Assembly: GCF_003056725.1 (NCBI RefSeq)
Contig: NZ_QBKZ01000015.1
Span: forward strand, 370,607-434,606
Length of the DNA: 64,000 nucleotides
Direction: 5' to 3'
Origin: Mangrovicoccus ximenensis
Lineage (GTDB): Bacteria; Pseudomonadota; Alphaproteobacteria; Rhodobacterales; Rhodobacteraceae
The notes beneath the pieces are model-generated. The model worked only from the letters and a program-made list of their open reading frames with translations. It was not told where the DNA came from and searched no databases. The translations under genes were made by a program, and so were the position numbers. Position 1 is the first letter of the stretch; the number at the start of each line of letters is the position of its first letter. This document shows, piece after piece, positions 56,536 through 63,889 of this stretch.

Positions 56536-57461
56536 TATGTCGCCGCTCGGCTTTTACGGATCAAGCCAAATGCTGCTAAGCCACCCAGAAGCAAAGGCAA
56601 CCCAGCGGGAAGCGGGATCGCTGATGGGCTTGTTGTCTGCAAAGCAACCACTTCACCAGACGACGACGTGAATGTAGCAGCGATTTCATTTCCTGAATCG
56701 TCAAATAGAGAGAAGCTGTTTAGCAAGGCCGTATTTTCAAAATCAGCGATACCACCGGTGCCGAATAGATTGAAACCCAAAACTGAAAATACCCATTCAT
56801 AGGTTAGGTAATCCCCAATGGTTACATCGAACACAGCTGTCGAGTATCCAACTATATAGAATTCCTCAGTCGTTGTGGTTCCGTATCCAAAGCGTCCGGT
56901 GGTACTGGGGGCGCCTAGCCCAAAGCTCGAATCTAGATTGCCGCCTGCATCAAATATGTCGATATTAGAAAAAAGTTCTGGCACATAGTTCCTTGTGACT
57001 GTCCCATTGAAATTGTTGATATAATAAGACGAACCAATTTCAAATCCTACATCTCCGGCCATTGTGCCGTCGTAATGCATCGTGATTGCAACTTGTCCAG
57101 AGCTTCCTACTTTTGATGGATCTGAAGGAGTAATTAAGATGCTGTCTGTGATGTGTCCGGACTGTCTATATCCGCTGAACGACTCGGTAGATGGCGAAGT
57201 TCCGGAAACCTCTACGAAAGTCTTAACGGTATCAAAAGACGTGCTTGAACGTCCTGTGACTCCATTGTCAGAGCAAGACTTCGTTTGCGTCCCGCTTGCT
57301 TGAGGCGTTTGTCCCAGGGACGCAGATACAGGATTGCAATCAACAAATGATACAATTCCTGACGGTGTTGCGGGCGAGGGCTGGCTATGTACGGTAGCTG
57401 CATTCACAGTCAACGGTGAAAGAGATAATACGGCAAAAGCCAATGTGCTAAACGACTTCAT
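56535..57461 (-). CDS. Secreted VPLPA-CTERM sorting-domain protein
   Basis: A 308-residue protein with a signal peptide (KSFSTLAFAVLSLSPLTVNAA) and a C-terminal sorting signal: AIPLPAGLPLLLGGLAAFGLIRKSR, the rhodobacterial VPLPA variant of PEP-CTERM (motif, hydrophobic helix, basic end). The middle is a Ser/Thr/Gly-rich beta-sandwich-type domain with no known fold. The gene is clearly AT-richer than everything upstream, with different codon use, so it looks transferred. An exosortase should process it; none is in the window. The ATG at 57461 follows GGAG. Confidence 0.85.
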   Translation of the reverse strand: MKSFSTLAFAVLSLSPLTVNAATVHSQPSPATPSGIVSFVDCNPVSASLGQTPQASGTQTKSCSDNGVTGRSSTSFDTVKTFVEVSGTSPSTESFSGYRQSGHITDSILITPSDPSKVGSSGQVAITMHYDGTMAGDVGFEIGSSYYINNFNGTVTRNYVPELFSNIDIFDAGGNLDSSFGLGAPSTTGRFGYGTTTTEEFYIVGYSTAVFDVTIGDYLTYEWVFSVLGFNLFGTGGIADFENTALLNSFSLFDDSGNEIAATFTSSSGEVVALQTTSPSAIPLPAGLPLLLGGLAAFGLIRKSRAAT

Positions 57462-57784
57462 TTCTTTCTCCAGAATATTAAATACTTAAGCATAAGGTGG
57501 GGGCGCAATCGGGACGGTCAAGAGAAATCAGTCTTGGCCGGGGTCTTGCAGTGGTTCTTCGAGATTTTAGACAGATGCTTGATCATATTGAGGCCGCAAT
57601 GCGCAATTCGAAAAATGTCCGCACCTTGACCTGACACCGTTATCCTGCGGCCGCTGGGGCAGGGCGACGGTTGAAACCGCCGCGGCAGCTGGCGGGAGCG
57701 CGTGTCCGGTAATGCCCCATTACCGGAAAGCGTAGGTCGCGAGCACGCCAAGCCTCCGCCGTCACGAAAGAGGACGGAACAGGT
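57462..57784. other. Intergenic region of the island, possible IS remnant
   Basis: About 320 bases, AT-rich near the VPLPA gene and GC-rich further on. A minus-strand frame ending at 57518 reads ADIFRIAHCGLNMIKHLSK and is not recognised; it could be a scrap of a transposase or chance. The VPLPA gene promoter must lie in 57462-57520. No repeat of the 61-63 kb type was seen here. Confidence 0.35.
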
Positions 57785-58378
57785 TCAGATCAGCGGTGTG
57801 CTGTCCCGGCAGCTTTCCTCCTGGAGCCGATCGTACTCCCGGTCTTCCGAGGGTGACAGCTGCAAATCGTACTTGGCCACCAGCGAGACGAACAGGTTGA
57901 TGTAGGTGCAGCCGTAGGAGGCCAGAGGAGGCATCCATTCGTCGGGCCCGCGGTCGCTCTTGCTGCGGTTCGCCGAGTCCTCGACAGCGAGCAGGTTCTG
58001 GTTGTCGTTCGCGAAGCGCTCGCGCATCTCCGGGGACCAGCTCCAAGCGCCGTGTTCCCAAGCCCATTTCTTCGGAATGACATGGTCGATGTCGATGTCG
58101 TCGTCATCCGTGAAGGCTTTTCCCGTGTACGGATCGAGCCAGCGACCGGTATCTACCGTGCAGCTGCTCCCGAGACGGTCATAGGTCACCGGCGCGGACG
58201 AACTGATGCGCAGGATTTCAGCACGCTTGTTGCCGCATCCGTCAGAGGCGGCAGCCCATCCGGCGAACTCGGCGCTGCCTGGGTACGGGGCTCGGGTCGC
58301 GTCGGTCACCGGGGGAGTCGGCTGTACGCAGCCGGAAAGCAGGGTGAGAACGGTGAGTAGGGCTGAGAGCCAGCGCAT
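57785..58378 (-). CDS. Lipoprotein HNH endonuclease (DUF1524/GmrSD-C-like)
   Basis: A 197-residue protein with a lipoprotein signal (RWLSALLTVLTLLSGC, lipobox Cys at 17), so it is anchored to a membrane. The nuclease part has DIDHVIPKKWAWEHGAWSW, the HNH first His region, then NDNQNLLAVEDSANRSKSDRGPDEWMPP, the Asn/His block of DUF1524. Secreted nucleases of this pattern degrade external DNA in several bacteria; that role is inference here. I chose the ATG at 58378 because GGAGG lies upstream and the lipobox fits. It lies just before the HEPN operon, in opposite orientation. Confidence 0.85.
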   Translation of the reverse strand: MRWLSALLTVLTLLSGCVQPTPPVTDATRAPYPGSAEFAGWAAASDGCGNKRAEILRISSSAPVTYDRLGSSCTVDTGRWLDPYTGKAFTDDDDIDIDHVIPKKWAWEHGAWSWSPEMRERFANDNQNLLAVEDSANRSKSDRGPDEWMPPLASYGCTYINLFVSLVAKYDLQLSPSEDREYDRLQEESCRDSTPLI

Positions 58379-58534
58379 GAAGATTGCCTCCGAGTGGGGT
58401 AGTTTAGGCCCCATTAGGCGATTGACCCTCGGGAGGCCCGCCGGAACGGCGGGGTGCGGCCATAGGTCAGGCTACCACGCCCGCACTCAGCCCTTTGCAG
58501 CCGGACGCACCTACTGCAGCATCGGTTAAGAAGG

Positions 58535-58572
58535 GCGGGGAGCGGTCCTTCGCTGCGTCTGCTTTCAAACTT
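58535..58572 (-). repeat. Possible diverged inverted copy of the island intergenic repeat
   Basis: Read on the minus strand, GAAAGCAGACGCAGCGAAGG followed by ACCGCT resembles the GAAAGCTGCACCGCAGCG part of the repeat copies at 61.8 and 62.7 kb. The match is short and partial. It lies upstream of the HEPN operon. Confidence 0.35.
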
Positions 58573-58645
58573 CTGCTTTTGGGGTCTTTAAGATCAATGC
58601 GCCCGCAGCACGAGGCTTGGCAACCGGCGCGCCAGAGGCTACGGA

Positions 58646-59044
58646 ATGTCCATGAGCCAATTCACGCCCAACATGACCAAGGCCGCCCATCGCAATTGGG
58701 AAGCTGCTGAGCGAAACAGGAACGCAGCAGCACCTGACCGCACGACCGCGGGTTATCTCTATGGGATTTCCGCAGAGTGCGCGATCAAGGCTTCGTTCCG
58801 CAGTATTCCTTGGACCACCGACAGCAAAGATGGGCCTGTATACGCTCACTTCCCTTCACTCAAAGCCAAACTCCGCGACGCGATTGCTGGGCGCGGGGCA
58901 TCGCAGCTCGCGCGGTTTGCCGATCAACATTTTATGGAAGGCTGGGCTATCGATATCCGATATAGCGATGGCAAGCGCCCGGACAATGCAACCTTGGAAA
59001 AATGGCGCTCGGATGCAGAAGTAGCTCGGGCTGAATTGCTATGA
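58646..59044 (+). CDS. HEPN-like protein with an Rx4H motif
   Basis: A 132-residue helical protein. RTTAGYLYGISAECAIKASF is a typical HEPN-type helix. R90-FADQ-H95 is an Rx4H motif, the spacing used by HEPN ribonucleases; that it is catalytic is inferred. There is no signal or membrane segment. The stop overlaps the next ATG (ATGA), so it is coupled to the ParA-like ATPase. In many defence and toxin systems a HEPN ribonuclease is the effector kept in check by ATPase partners. Start ATG at 58646, with a second at 58652 possible. Confidence 0.6.
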   Translation: MSMSQFTPNMTKAAHRNWEAAERNRNAAAPDRTTAGYLYGISAECAIKASFRSIPWTTDSKDGPVYAHFPSLKAKLRDAIAGRGASQLARFADQHFMEGWAIDIRYSDGKRPDNATLEKWRSDAEVARAELL

Positions 59045-60345
59045 GAAACCCAATTCGTTTCGATACCAGCCTTCCTCAGTTCGTGGCCAGTCTGAAAGCT
59101 GCATATCCTGGAGATCTGGCCGCCGCAGAACCTATCGTGATCCGGGACTTTGAAGGCCGCCTTGGCGTGATAATGGACATCTCCGGAGCAGATCTCGACG
59201 GTCTGAATAGTGCGGTCGCCAAGCGTCTTGGCCCATATGCCCGCCCCGAAGACCCCGTGCGTGGACGCGACGAGGCTGGCGTCTCCCGGATCGTCGCGGA
59301 GGCCCAAACCGCACCCGTTCTGAAGATTGAGGGAGTGAACCTCCGACTTCTCGACCGCCGGATTGTCGGTGCAGATTGGATGGCGCGTCCCGTGCTCGAG
59401 CCAGGCGCGATCCCCCGGATTGCGTTTATCAGCATCAAGGGCGGTGTTGGCCGTTCCACGGCTCTTTCAATTGCGGCGACGCATCTGGCCAGAACGGGTT
59501 TGCGGGTGCTCACCGTGGATCTCGACCTCGAAGCTCCAGGGCTCGGCGCGACACTCTTGAAGCCAGACGAACTGCCCACGTATGGTGTCGTAGATTGGCT
59601 CGTCGAAAACGGGCTTTCCGGGACTGATGGCACGTTCCGCGCCGATTGCATTGGCAGGTCTTCCCTTTTGGATGGAATTTCGGTCGTGCCCGCCTTTGGT
59701 AGCCAAACCCTGGCACACCCCGCCGATGCGCTTGCCAAGATCGCCCGGGCGAGCCTCGAAGACATGCGCGAAGGCACCCCCTTGCCCCTTCGCGGCCAAC
59801 TGCAAGAAATGCTCAGTAGCTTTGAGGCTACCGGCGACTATGATGTTGTGTTGATCGACGGCCGCGCAGGCCTGCATGAAACGACGGCGGCCCCGGTCCT
59901 TGGGCTCGGAGCGAAAGTGCTCCTTTTTGGCATCAATGAGCCGCAGACCTTCCAAGGCTATGCCTTCCTTCTAGCTCACATCCGCGAACGTATCCCGGGC
60001 GGAACGAAGTGGGAGGAGAACGCTTGGTTCGTGCAGGCCAAAGCGGATCCCGGGGACGCGGAGATTGCTCAGGAGCGTTTTAACGCGCTTTGGAGTATGG
60101 AGGAGGGGCCGCTTGCAAAGCCCGAAAAGCTCGGGCCGGACGATCTCGAGTTGGTCTGGGCGGACACTGACGCTCCGACCCCCATGCCCAAGGAATCGGT
60201 GCCGCTCCTACGCATCCTTAACGATGAGCGCTACCGCAGCTTTAATCCGGTTGAGAACCGCGTCCAACTCGATGAGCAGCTCGTGCGCTCGACGTTCGGG
60301 GGGCTTCTGGATTGGTTCGATGATCAGATGGAATTGGGCAAATGA
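59041..60345 (+). CDS. ParA/MinD-like ATPase with KGGVGRS P-loop
   Basis: A 434-residue cytoplasmic ATPase. The N-terminal 120 residues are a separate domain of unknown fold. Then FISIKGGVGRSTALSIAATHLA is a deviant Walker A with Arg in place of the usual Lys before Ser/Thr. VDLDLEAPGLGATLL is the A' Asp region, YDVVLIDGRAGLHETTAAP the Walker B/switch, and LLFGINEPQTFQGYAFLLAHI the later strand. The DLEAPG form occurs in signal-type ParA relatives, not plasmid partition proteins, and no centromere-like repeats are near. It overlaps both neighbours by ATGA. Confidence 0.85.
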   Translation: MRNPIRFDTSLPQFVASLKAAYPGDLAAAEPIVIRDFEGRLGVIMDISGADLDGLNSAVAKRLGPYARPEDPVRGRDEAGVSRIVAEAQTAPVLKIEGVNLRLLDRRIVGADWMARPVLEPGAIPRIAFISIKGGVGRSTALSIAATHLARTGLRVLTVDLDLEAPGLGATLLKPDELPTYGVVDWLVENGLSGTDGTFRADCIGRSSLLDGISVVPAFGSQTLAHPADALAKIARASLEDMREGTPLPLRGQLQEMLSSFEATGDYDVVLIDGRAGLHETTAAPVLGLGAKVLLFGINEPQTFQGYAFLLAHIRERIPGGTKWEENAWFVQAKADPGDAEIAQERFNALWSMEEGPLAKPEKLGPDDLELVWADTDAPTPMPKESVPLLRILNDERYRSFNPVENRVQLDEQLVRSTFGGLLDWFDDQMELGK

Positions 60346-61841
60346 CCATTCGCAAAAGATCCCGCCGCCCCAAACCGGAGGATATCTCCGCGATCCGCGA
60401 GGCCATCGCTCGGTTTGACCCCAGCGCGTCGACGACAATTGTCGGAGCGGACAAGGCCAAGCTGCGGGACGTCTTCGCGCCCACGGCCCACAGCAAAGCG
60501 CTCGATCCCGCGACCACGCTTGTTCTCGGCGCGCGCGGGGCGGGTAAGAGCTTCTGGGCGAGCGTGCTTTATAACCAGGACACCAGGCAGCTCGCCGCCG
60601 ATCTCTACCCGCGCCTGGAACTCGACAGGCTCCGGGTCGAGATCGGATTTGGCGGCGTGGGCCGCGCGGGCGTGCCCAAGGCCGTCATCGACGAACTGGT
60701 GCCCCAAGGGCAGGAGAAGACGACCGCAGACCCCTTCTGGCAAGCCATCATAGCAGGCGCGGCGCTCAAAGTGACCGAGCCTGATCAGAAGCACCCCCCC
60801 ACGGACATGCTTGACCGTTTCGCGGATCCCCAGGATTGGGCCGATGCCATGGCGGAGGTTGATGACGAACTTACCAACCGGGGCGAGACTCTCCTCATCG
60901 TCTTTGACGCGCTTGATGCAATCTCGGAGGATTGGGGACGGCTTAGCGGGCTCATTGACGCGCTGATGCGCTCGGTTTGGGAGTTGCGCGGATTCAATGC
61001 GATCCGCGCCAAGCTCTTCATGAGACCGGACCAGTTGAGCGAGCTCACGCTACGATTTGTGGAACTGCCGAAGCTGCGCAGCGGAGCGGCCAAACTCGGG
61101 TGGGGGCAGGCGGATCTCTACGGGCTGATGTTTGCGAGATTGGCTTTTGACGAAGAGGCGGCGGAGCCCTTCGGTCGTTTCCTCGAGGCCCGTGGCTTGG
61201 GCAAGCCGCCGGAAAAACAAGAAGAGCTTCGGACCTGGAAGCTGTCCAGCAATGAGACCCAGCAAGAAAAGACTTTCGAGGCCATGGCGGGCAACTTCAT
61301 GGGCGCAGGACCGCGAAAGGGAAAAACCTTCGATTGGCCGTATAACCATCTGGCAGATGGCCTCGGAGATGTGACGCCACGCAGCTTTCTCATCCTGATG
61401 CAGAATGCCGCGGACCGGTCCCAATCCCGAGATGCAGGCGCCCTCATCCTTCTGCCGCAAACGATCCGCGATGGGCTCCGGGAAGCTTCAAAAGTCCGCA
61501 TCGAGCAGCTCAACACGGAATACCCTTGGATCAAGCGGGTTCTTCAACCGCTCGCGGGTCTACGGGTGCCGGCAGAGCCGCAGGTCTTCTTTGACGCATG
61601 GACAGAGGCTTCCACGGTGGAAGCCGCTGTGAAAATTGCGCGAAAAGAGAATGCCCTCCCTCCAGTGCCCATCGCTTCATCCCGGAAATCTGATCTGTCT
61701 GGTAGAGAGCCTGAGCTCGCCGATCGCCTAACTAAGATGGGAGTCATCACAAGTCGTCCAGACGGGCGCTACGATATGCCCGACCTCTTCCGAATCGGGG
61801 CAGCACTTCTGAAAAAGGGCGGGGTCACGCCGAAAGCCTGA
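60342..61841 (+). CDS. Large P-loop ATPase with C-terminal helix-turn-helix-like region
   Basis: A 499-residue protein. Walker A is LVLGARGAGKSFWASVL (about residues 61-77) and Walker B LLIVFDALDAIS (about residues 184-195), followed by a conserved Arg/Trp-rich helical region. A middle segment (KTFDWPYNHLADGLGDVTPRSFLILMQNAA) resembles the lid of STAND-type ATPases. The last 60 residues (LADRLTKMGVITSRPDGRYDMPDLFRIGAALL) look like a winged helix. I do not know its specific family. With the HEPN and ParA-like genes it forms a tight three-gene operon, without a visible terminator but followed by the intergenic repeat. Confidence 0.75.
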   Translation: MTIRKRSRRPKPEDISAIREAIARFDPSASTTIVGADKAKLRDVFAPTAHSKALDPATTLVLGARGAGKSFWASVLYNQDTRQLAADLYPRLELDRLRVEIGFGGVGRAGVPKAVIDELVPQGQEKTTADPFWQAIIAGAALKVTEPDQKHPPTDMLDRFADPQDWADAMAEVDDELTNRGETLLIVFDALDAISEDWGRLSGLIDALMRSVWELRGFNAIRAKLFMRPDQLSELTLRFVELPKLRSGAAKLGWGQADLYGLMFARLAFDEEAAEPFGRFLEARGLGKPPEKQEELRTWKLSSNETQQEKTFEAMAGNFMGAGPRKGKTFDWPYNHLADGLGDVTPRSFLILMQNAADRSQSRDAGALILLPQTIRDGLREASKVRIEQLNTEYPWIKRVLQPLAGLRVPAEPQVFFDAWTEASTVEAAVKIARKENALPPVPIASSRKSDLSGREPELADRLTKMGVITSRPDGRYDMPDLFRIGAALLKKGGVTPKA

Positions 61842-61847
61842 GGCTGT

Positions 61848-61916
61848 AGATGTCCGCTCTCTGAAAGCTGCACCGCAGCGATTGTTCACATTGGCAAGAT
61901 CCGCTAAGGGCCGGGA
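61848..61916 (+). repeat. Island intergenic repeat, copy A
   Basis: GAAAGCTGCACCGCAGCG, a variable middle, then AAGATCCGCTAAGGGCCG. It lies just after the three-gene operon and aligns with copies B (62725-62792) and C (63404-63470). The rest of 61842-62103 shows no gene. Confidence 0.7.
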
Positions 61917-62103
61917 GCGACGCAGCGCGACAGGCGATCCGCTACTTGGCCCTGCGGCGTAGCGATGGTCGGTACTGAGCCCAACCTACCAATTTAACGC
62001 AACAGGTCGAATAGCCGACCTTGATCTACGGACACAAAATTCAGGATTTGCGCAAGGCTCGTGATTGTCTTTATGTAGCGACCGTCAAGATCAGGAGGGT
62101 GCT

Positions 62104-62628
62104 TTGATCGATCGCCTTTTCGTTGGAGTTCTCGGTAACCGGAACTCAGGTAAATCGACTACGTGGAATACGTTGTTCAATGCGACGGTGCGCACAGGCA
62201 AGAACCCTCGAACTCTAACCCTCTACGGCGGGGAGTGTGTTGAGGTTTTTTTGATCAGCGGATCACCTGAAGAGCGTCAACTCTACGCTGGAGAAATTCT
62301 CGAACAGCAGGACTGTCGCATTATCTTGTGCTCAATCCAATACACCGAGATAGTGCGTAATACGCTCGATTACGTCGTTGGGAATGAGTTTGACATTTTC
62401 GTGCAATGGCTAAATCCAGGTCATTTTGATGCAGGCGAGAACTTCGACAGTTTAGGTTTGCTCCCTTGGCTCGTCGGGCACGAAGCGACCGTCGCCATAC
62501 GTGACGGCAAAGCGCAGCCGCAGCAACGAAGCGAGGAACTTCGTCAGTTCATCCATGGTTGGGCGAAAGCTCGCGATCTGACATACTCTTGCCCTAATCC
62601 CGCTCTCGGCAAATTGCACAAATCATAG
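62104..62628 (+). CDS. Small P-loop NTPase of unknown function
   Basis: A 174-residue protein with an N-terminal P-loop (FVGVLGNRNSGKSTTWNTLF). It starts at a TTG because AGGAGG lies at 62093-62098, five bases upstream; an alternative upstream TTG at 62065 has no such site. Downstream segments (VEVFLISGSPEERQLYAGEIL, CRIILCSIQYTEIVRNTLDYV) look like a nucleotide-binding fold, but no GTPase NKxD motif was found. AT-rich relative to the host. It is probably an accessory gene, not yet assigned. Confidence 0.75.
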   Translation: MIDRLFVGVLGNRNSGKSTTWNTLFNATVRTGKNPRTLTLYGGECVEVFLISGSPEERQLYAGEILEQQDCRIILCSIQYTEIVRNTLDYVVGNEFDIFVQWLNPGHFDAGENFDSLGLLPWLVGHEATVAIRDGKAQPQQRSEELRQFIHGWAKARDLTYSCPNPALGKLHKS

Positions 62629-62724
62629 AAACTGAACATGTTGCCCAAGGCGACAATTCTGCCAATGACACCTTCGTCGGCACTGCGGACCTTGGCCTCC
62701 CAGCATATGCTTCGCCAGAACATG

Positions 62725-62792
62725 AACGACCGCTTAGGGGAAGCTGCATCGCAGCGTTGATCGTCCCTTCCAAGGTCCGGTAGGGGCCGTTC
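62725..62792 (+). repeat. Island intergenic repeat, copy B
   Basis: AACGACCGCTTAGGGGAAGC, then TGCATCGCAGCG, and at the end AAGGTCCGGTAGGGGCCG. Same order as copies A and C. It lies between the small P-loop gene and the unknown gene at 62943. The rest of 62629-62942 holds no recognised gene. Confidence 0.7.
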
Positions 62793-62942
62793 GCGTCGGC
62801 TAGCTACAGCGGATTATTTGAGATTGGTGCTTTGATGCTCTGCGTTCATACCTTGGGAATGTCCAAGAAGTTTTGGTCTCTTGGCCGGTCTGGCAGGACC
62901 CGATAAGGATGTGGTGTCGGCCATGTGAAAGGAGTAGAGACC

Positions 62943-63347
62943 ATGGGTAAAACATTCCCCGAGTTAAAAGAGCATCAGTCTCGCATCGAGAAAGCTCTGG
63001 ACACGGCTAAGCCTGAAAAGGTCGCTCAAGGCAAAGCGCTACTATCCGCAAACTGCGAAGAGTATATTGAAGCTCAGGGCTTTGACGCGGGAAAACTGCT
63101 GAGCACAATTGCGGCGAAGCACCGAGCCAATGAAACCATCTCCTACAAAGACCTTTACGAAACTTGCCACAGGTCTGGCGGCAAGTGGGGCAAAGAAATC
63201 GGGATGGCCGCTGCTCGCTTTTGCACGGGTGCGGCCTCCATATGGGGATGGGCGAATGACCTACCAGGCATGAACGATGCCGTTGTGAATGGCCAAACCA
63301 ACAAGCGGGGCGATGGTGCAGCCACCATGGACTACCTGAAGAACTGA
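62943..63347 (+). CDS. Unknown protein, 134 residues
   Basis: The ATG at 62943 has AAAGGAG at 62928-62934, eight bases upstream, so this start is chosen over an earlier in-frame one. The protein is soluble and mostly helical: FPELKEHQSRIEKALDTAKPEKVAQGKALLSANCEEYIEAQGFD, then a segment with SYKDLYETCHRSGGKWGKEIGMAAARFCTGAASIWGW. Three cysteines are spread out, without a metal-binding pattern. No family recognised. It is flanked on both sides by copies of the intergenic repeat. Confidence 0.7.
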   Translation: MGKTFPELKEHQSRIEKALDTAKPEKVAQGKALLSANCEEYIEAQGFDAGKLLSTIAAKHRANETISYKDLYETCHRSGGKWGKEIGMAAARFCTGAASIWGWANDLPGMNDAVVNGQTNKRGDGAATMDYLKN

Positions 63348-63403
63348 CCGCCCAAAATTCTTCAGTATTGCTTTGATACCAAGGTGGCTGCGCGCGAAAA
63401 TTT

Positions 63404-63470
63404 AACGACCGCTTTGGGGGGTGCTTCACTGTCGCATCAGGCAACGGCTAATGTCCGCAAAGGGCCGAAT
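63404..63470 (+). repeat. Island intergenic repeat, copy C
   Basis: AACGACCGCTTTGGGG, then TGCTTCACTGTCGCATCAGG and ATGTCCGCAAAGGGCCG. More diverged in the middle than copies A and B. Between the unknown gene and the BRCT gene, at convergent 3' ends. Confidence 0.7.
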
Positions 63471-63501
63471 ATGGCGGTGCAACTAGTTGATTGCCCTGGC
63501 T

Positions 63502-63858
63502 TCAAAGCAACTCGCCTGTTTCTATCATGTACTGAAACTCTTCGTAGCTAAGGATCTTCAAGCCTCTTGATCTCGCTGCCTCAACCTTTTTAGGGCCCGC
63601 GTTGGAACCGCAGCAAAGGTGAGTGGTCGCCTTGACGACACTTGAATTAACTCCAAAACCATTGGTTGTAGCTAGTTCTCGCATTTTCGATGCCGCGGAT
63701 GCCGTGAAGCCTGTAAAGCAGATATTGATCGATGGCCGTGGCTTGCGGTTCTGCTTGTCGTGAGCGTAGACGGCATTCCAAGCCTGTGTCTCTGTCATGC
63801 CAGGCTCAATGGACAGTTCTTTCTTACGCATTATCCGAATGACTTTTTCTGAGAGCAT
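63502..63858 (-). CDS. BRCT-domain protein
   Basis: A 118-residue protein with a C-terminal BRCT domain: INICFTGFTASAASKMRELATTNGFGVNSSVVKATTHLCCGSNAGPKKVEAARSRGLKILSYEEFQYMIETGEL. The TGF...TTHL...K.AR..G..I pattern fits BRCT, a phospho-peptide or DNA-end binding fold seen in ligase and exonuclease-type proteins. The short N-terminal part (KVIRIMRKKELSIEPGMTETQAW) is not recognised. I chose the ATG at 63858 because TTGGAG lies seven bases upstream. The frame is open further upstream, where another gene ends. Confidence 0.75.
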   Translation of the reverse strand: MLSEKVIRIMRKKELSIEPGMTETQAWNAVYAHDKQNRKPRPSINICFTGFTASAASKMRELATTNGFGVNSSVVKATTHLCCGSNAGPKKVEAARSRGLKILSYEEFQYMIETGELL

Positions 63859-63889
63859 CTTGCTCCAACCTTCCGTTTCTAAAAATGTT

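Noticed and set aside
59041-60345. Plasmid or chromosome partition protein ParA
   Set aside because: The P-loop is the KGGVGRS variant with an extra N-terminal domain. There is no ParB or centromere repeat, and it is coupled to a HEPN-like gene and another ATPase.
62065-62103. Start of the small P-loop protein at an upstream TTG (62065)
   Set aside because: There is no ribosome-binding site before it, whereas AGGAGG lies five bases before the TTG at 62104.
61848-63470. A CRISPR array formed by the island repeats
   Set aside because: Copies are hundreds of bases apart, diverged, and separated by genes rather than short spacers.
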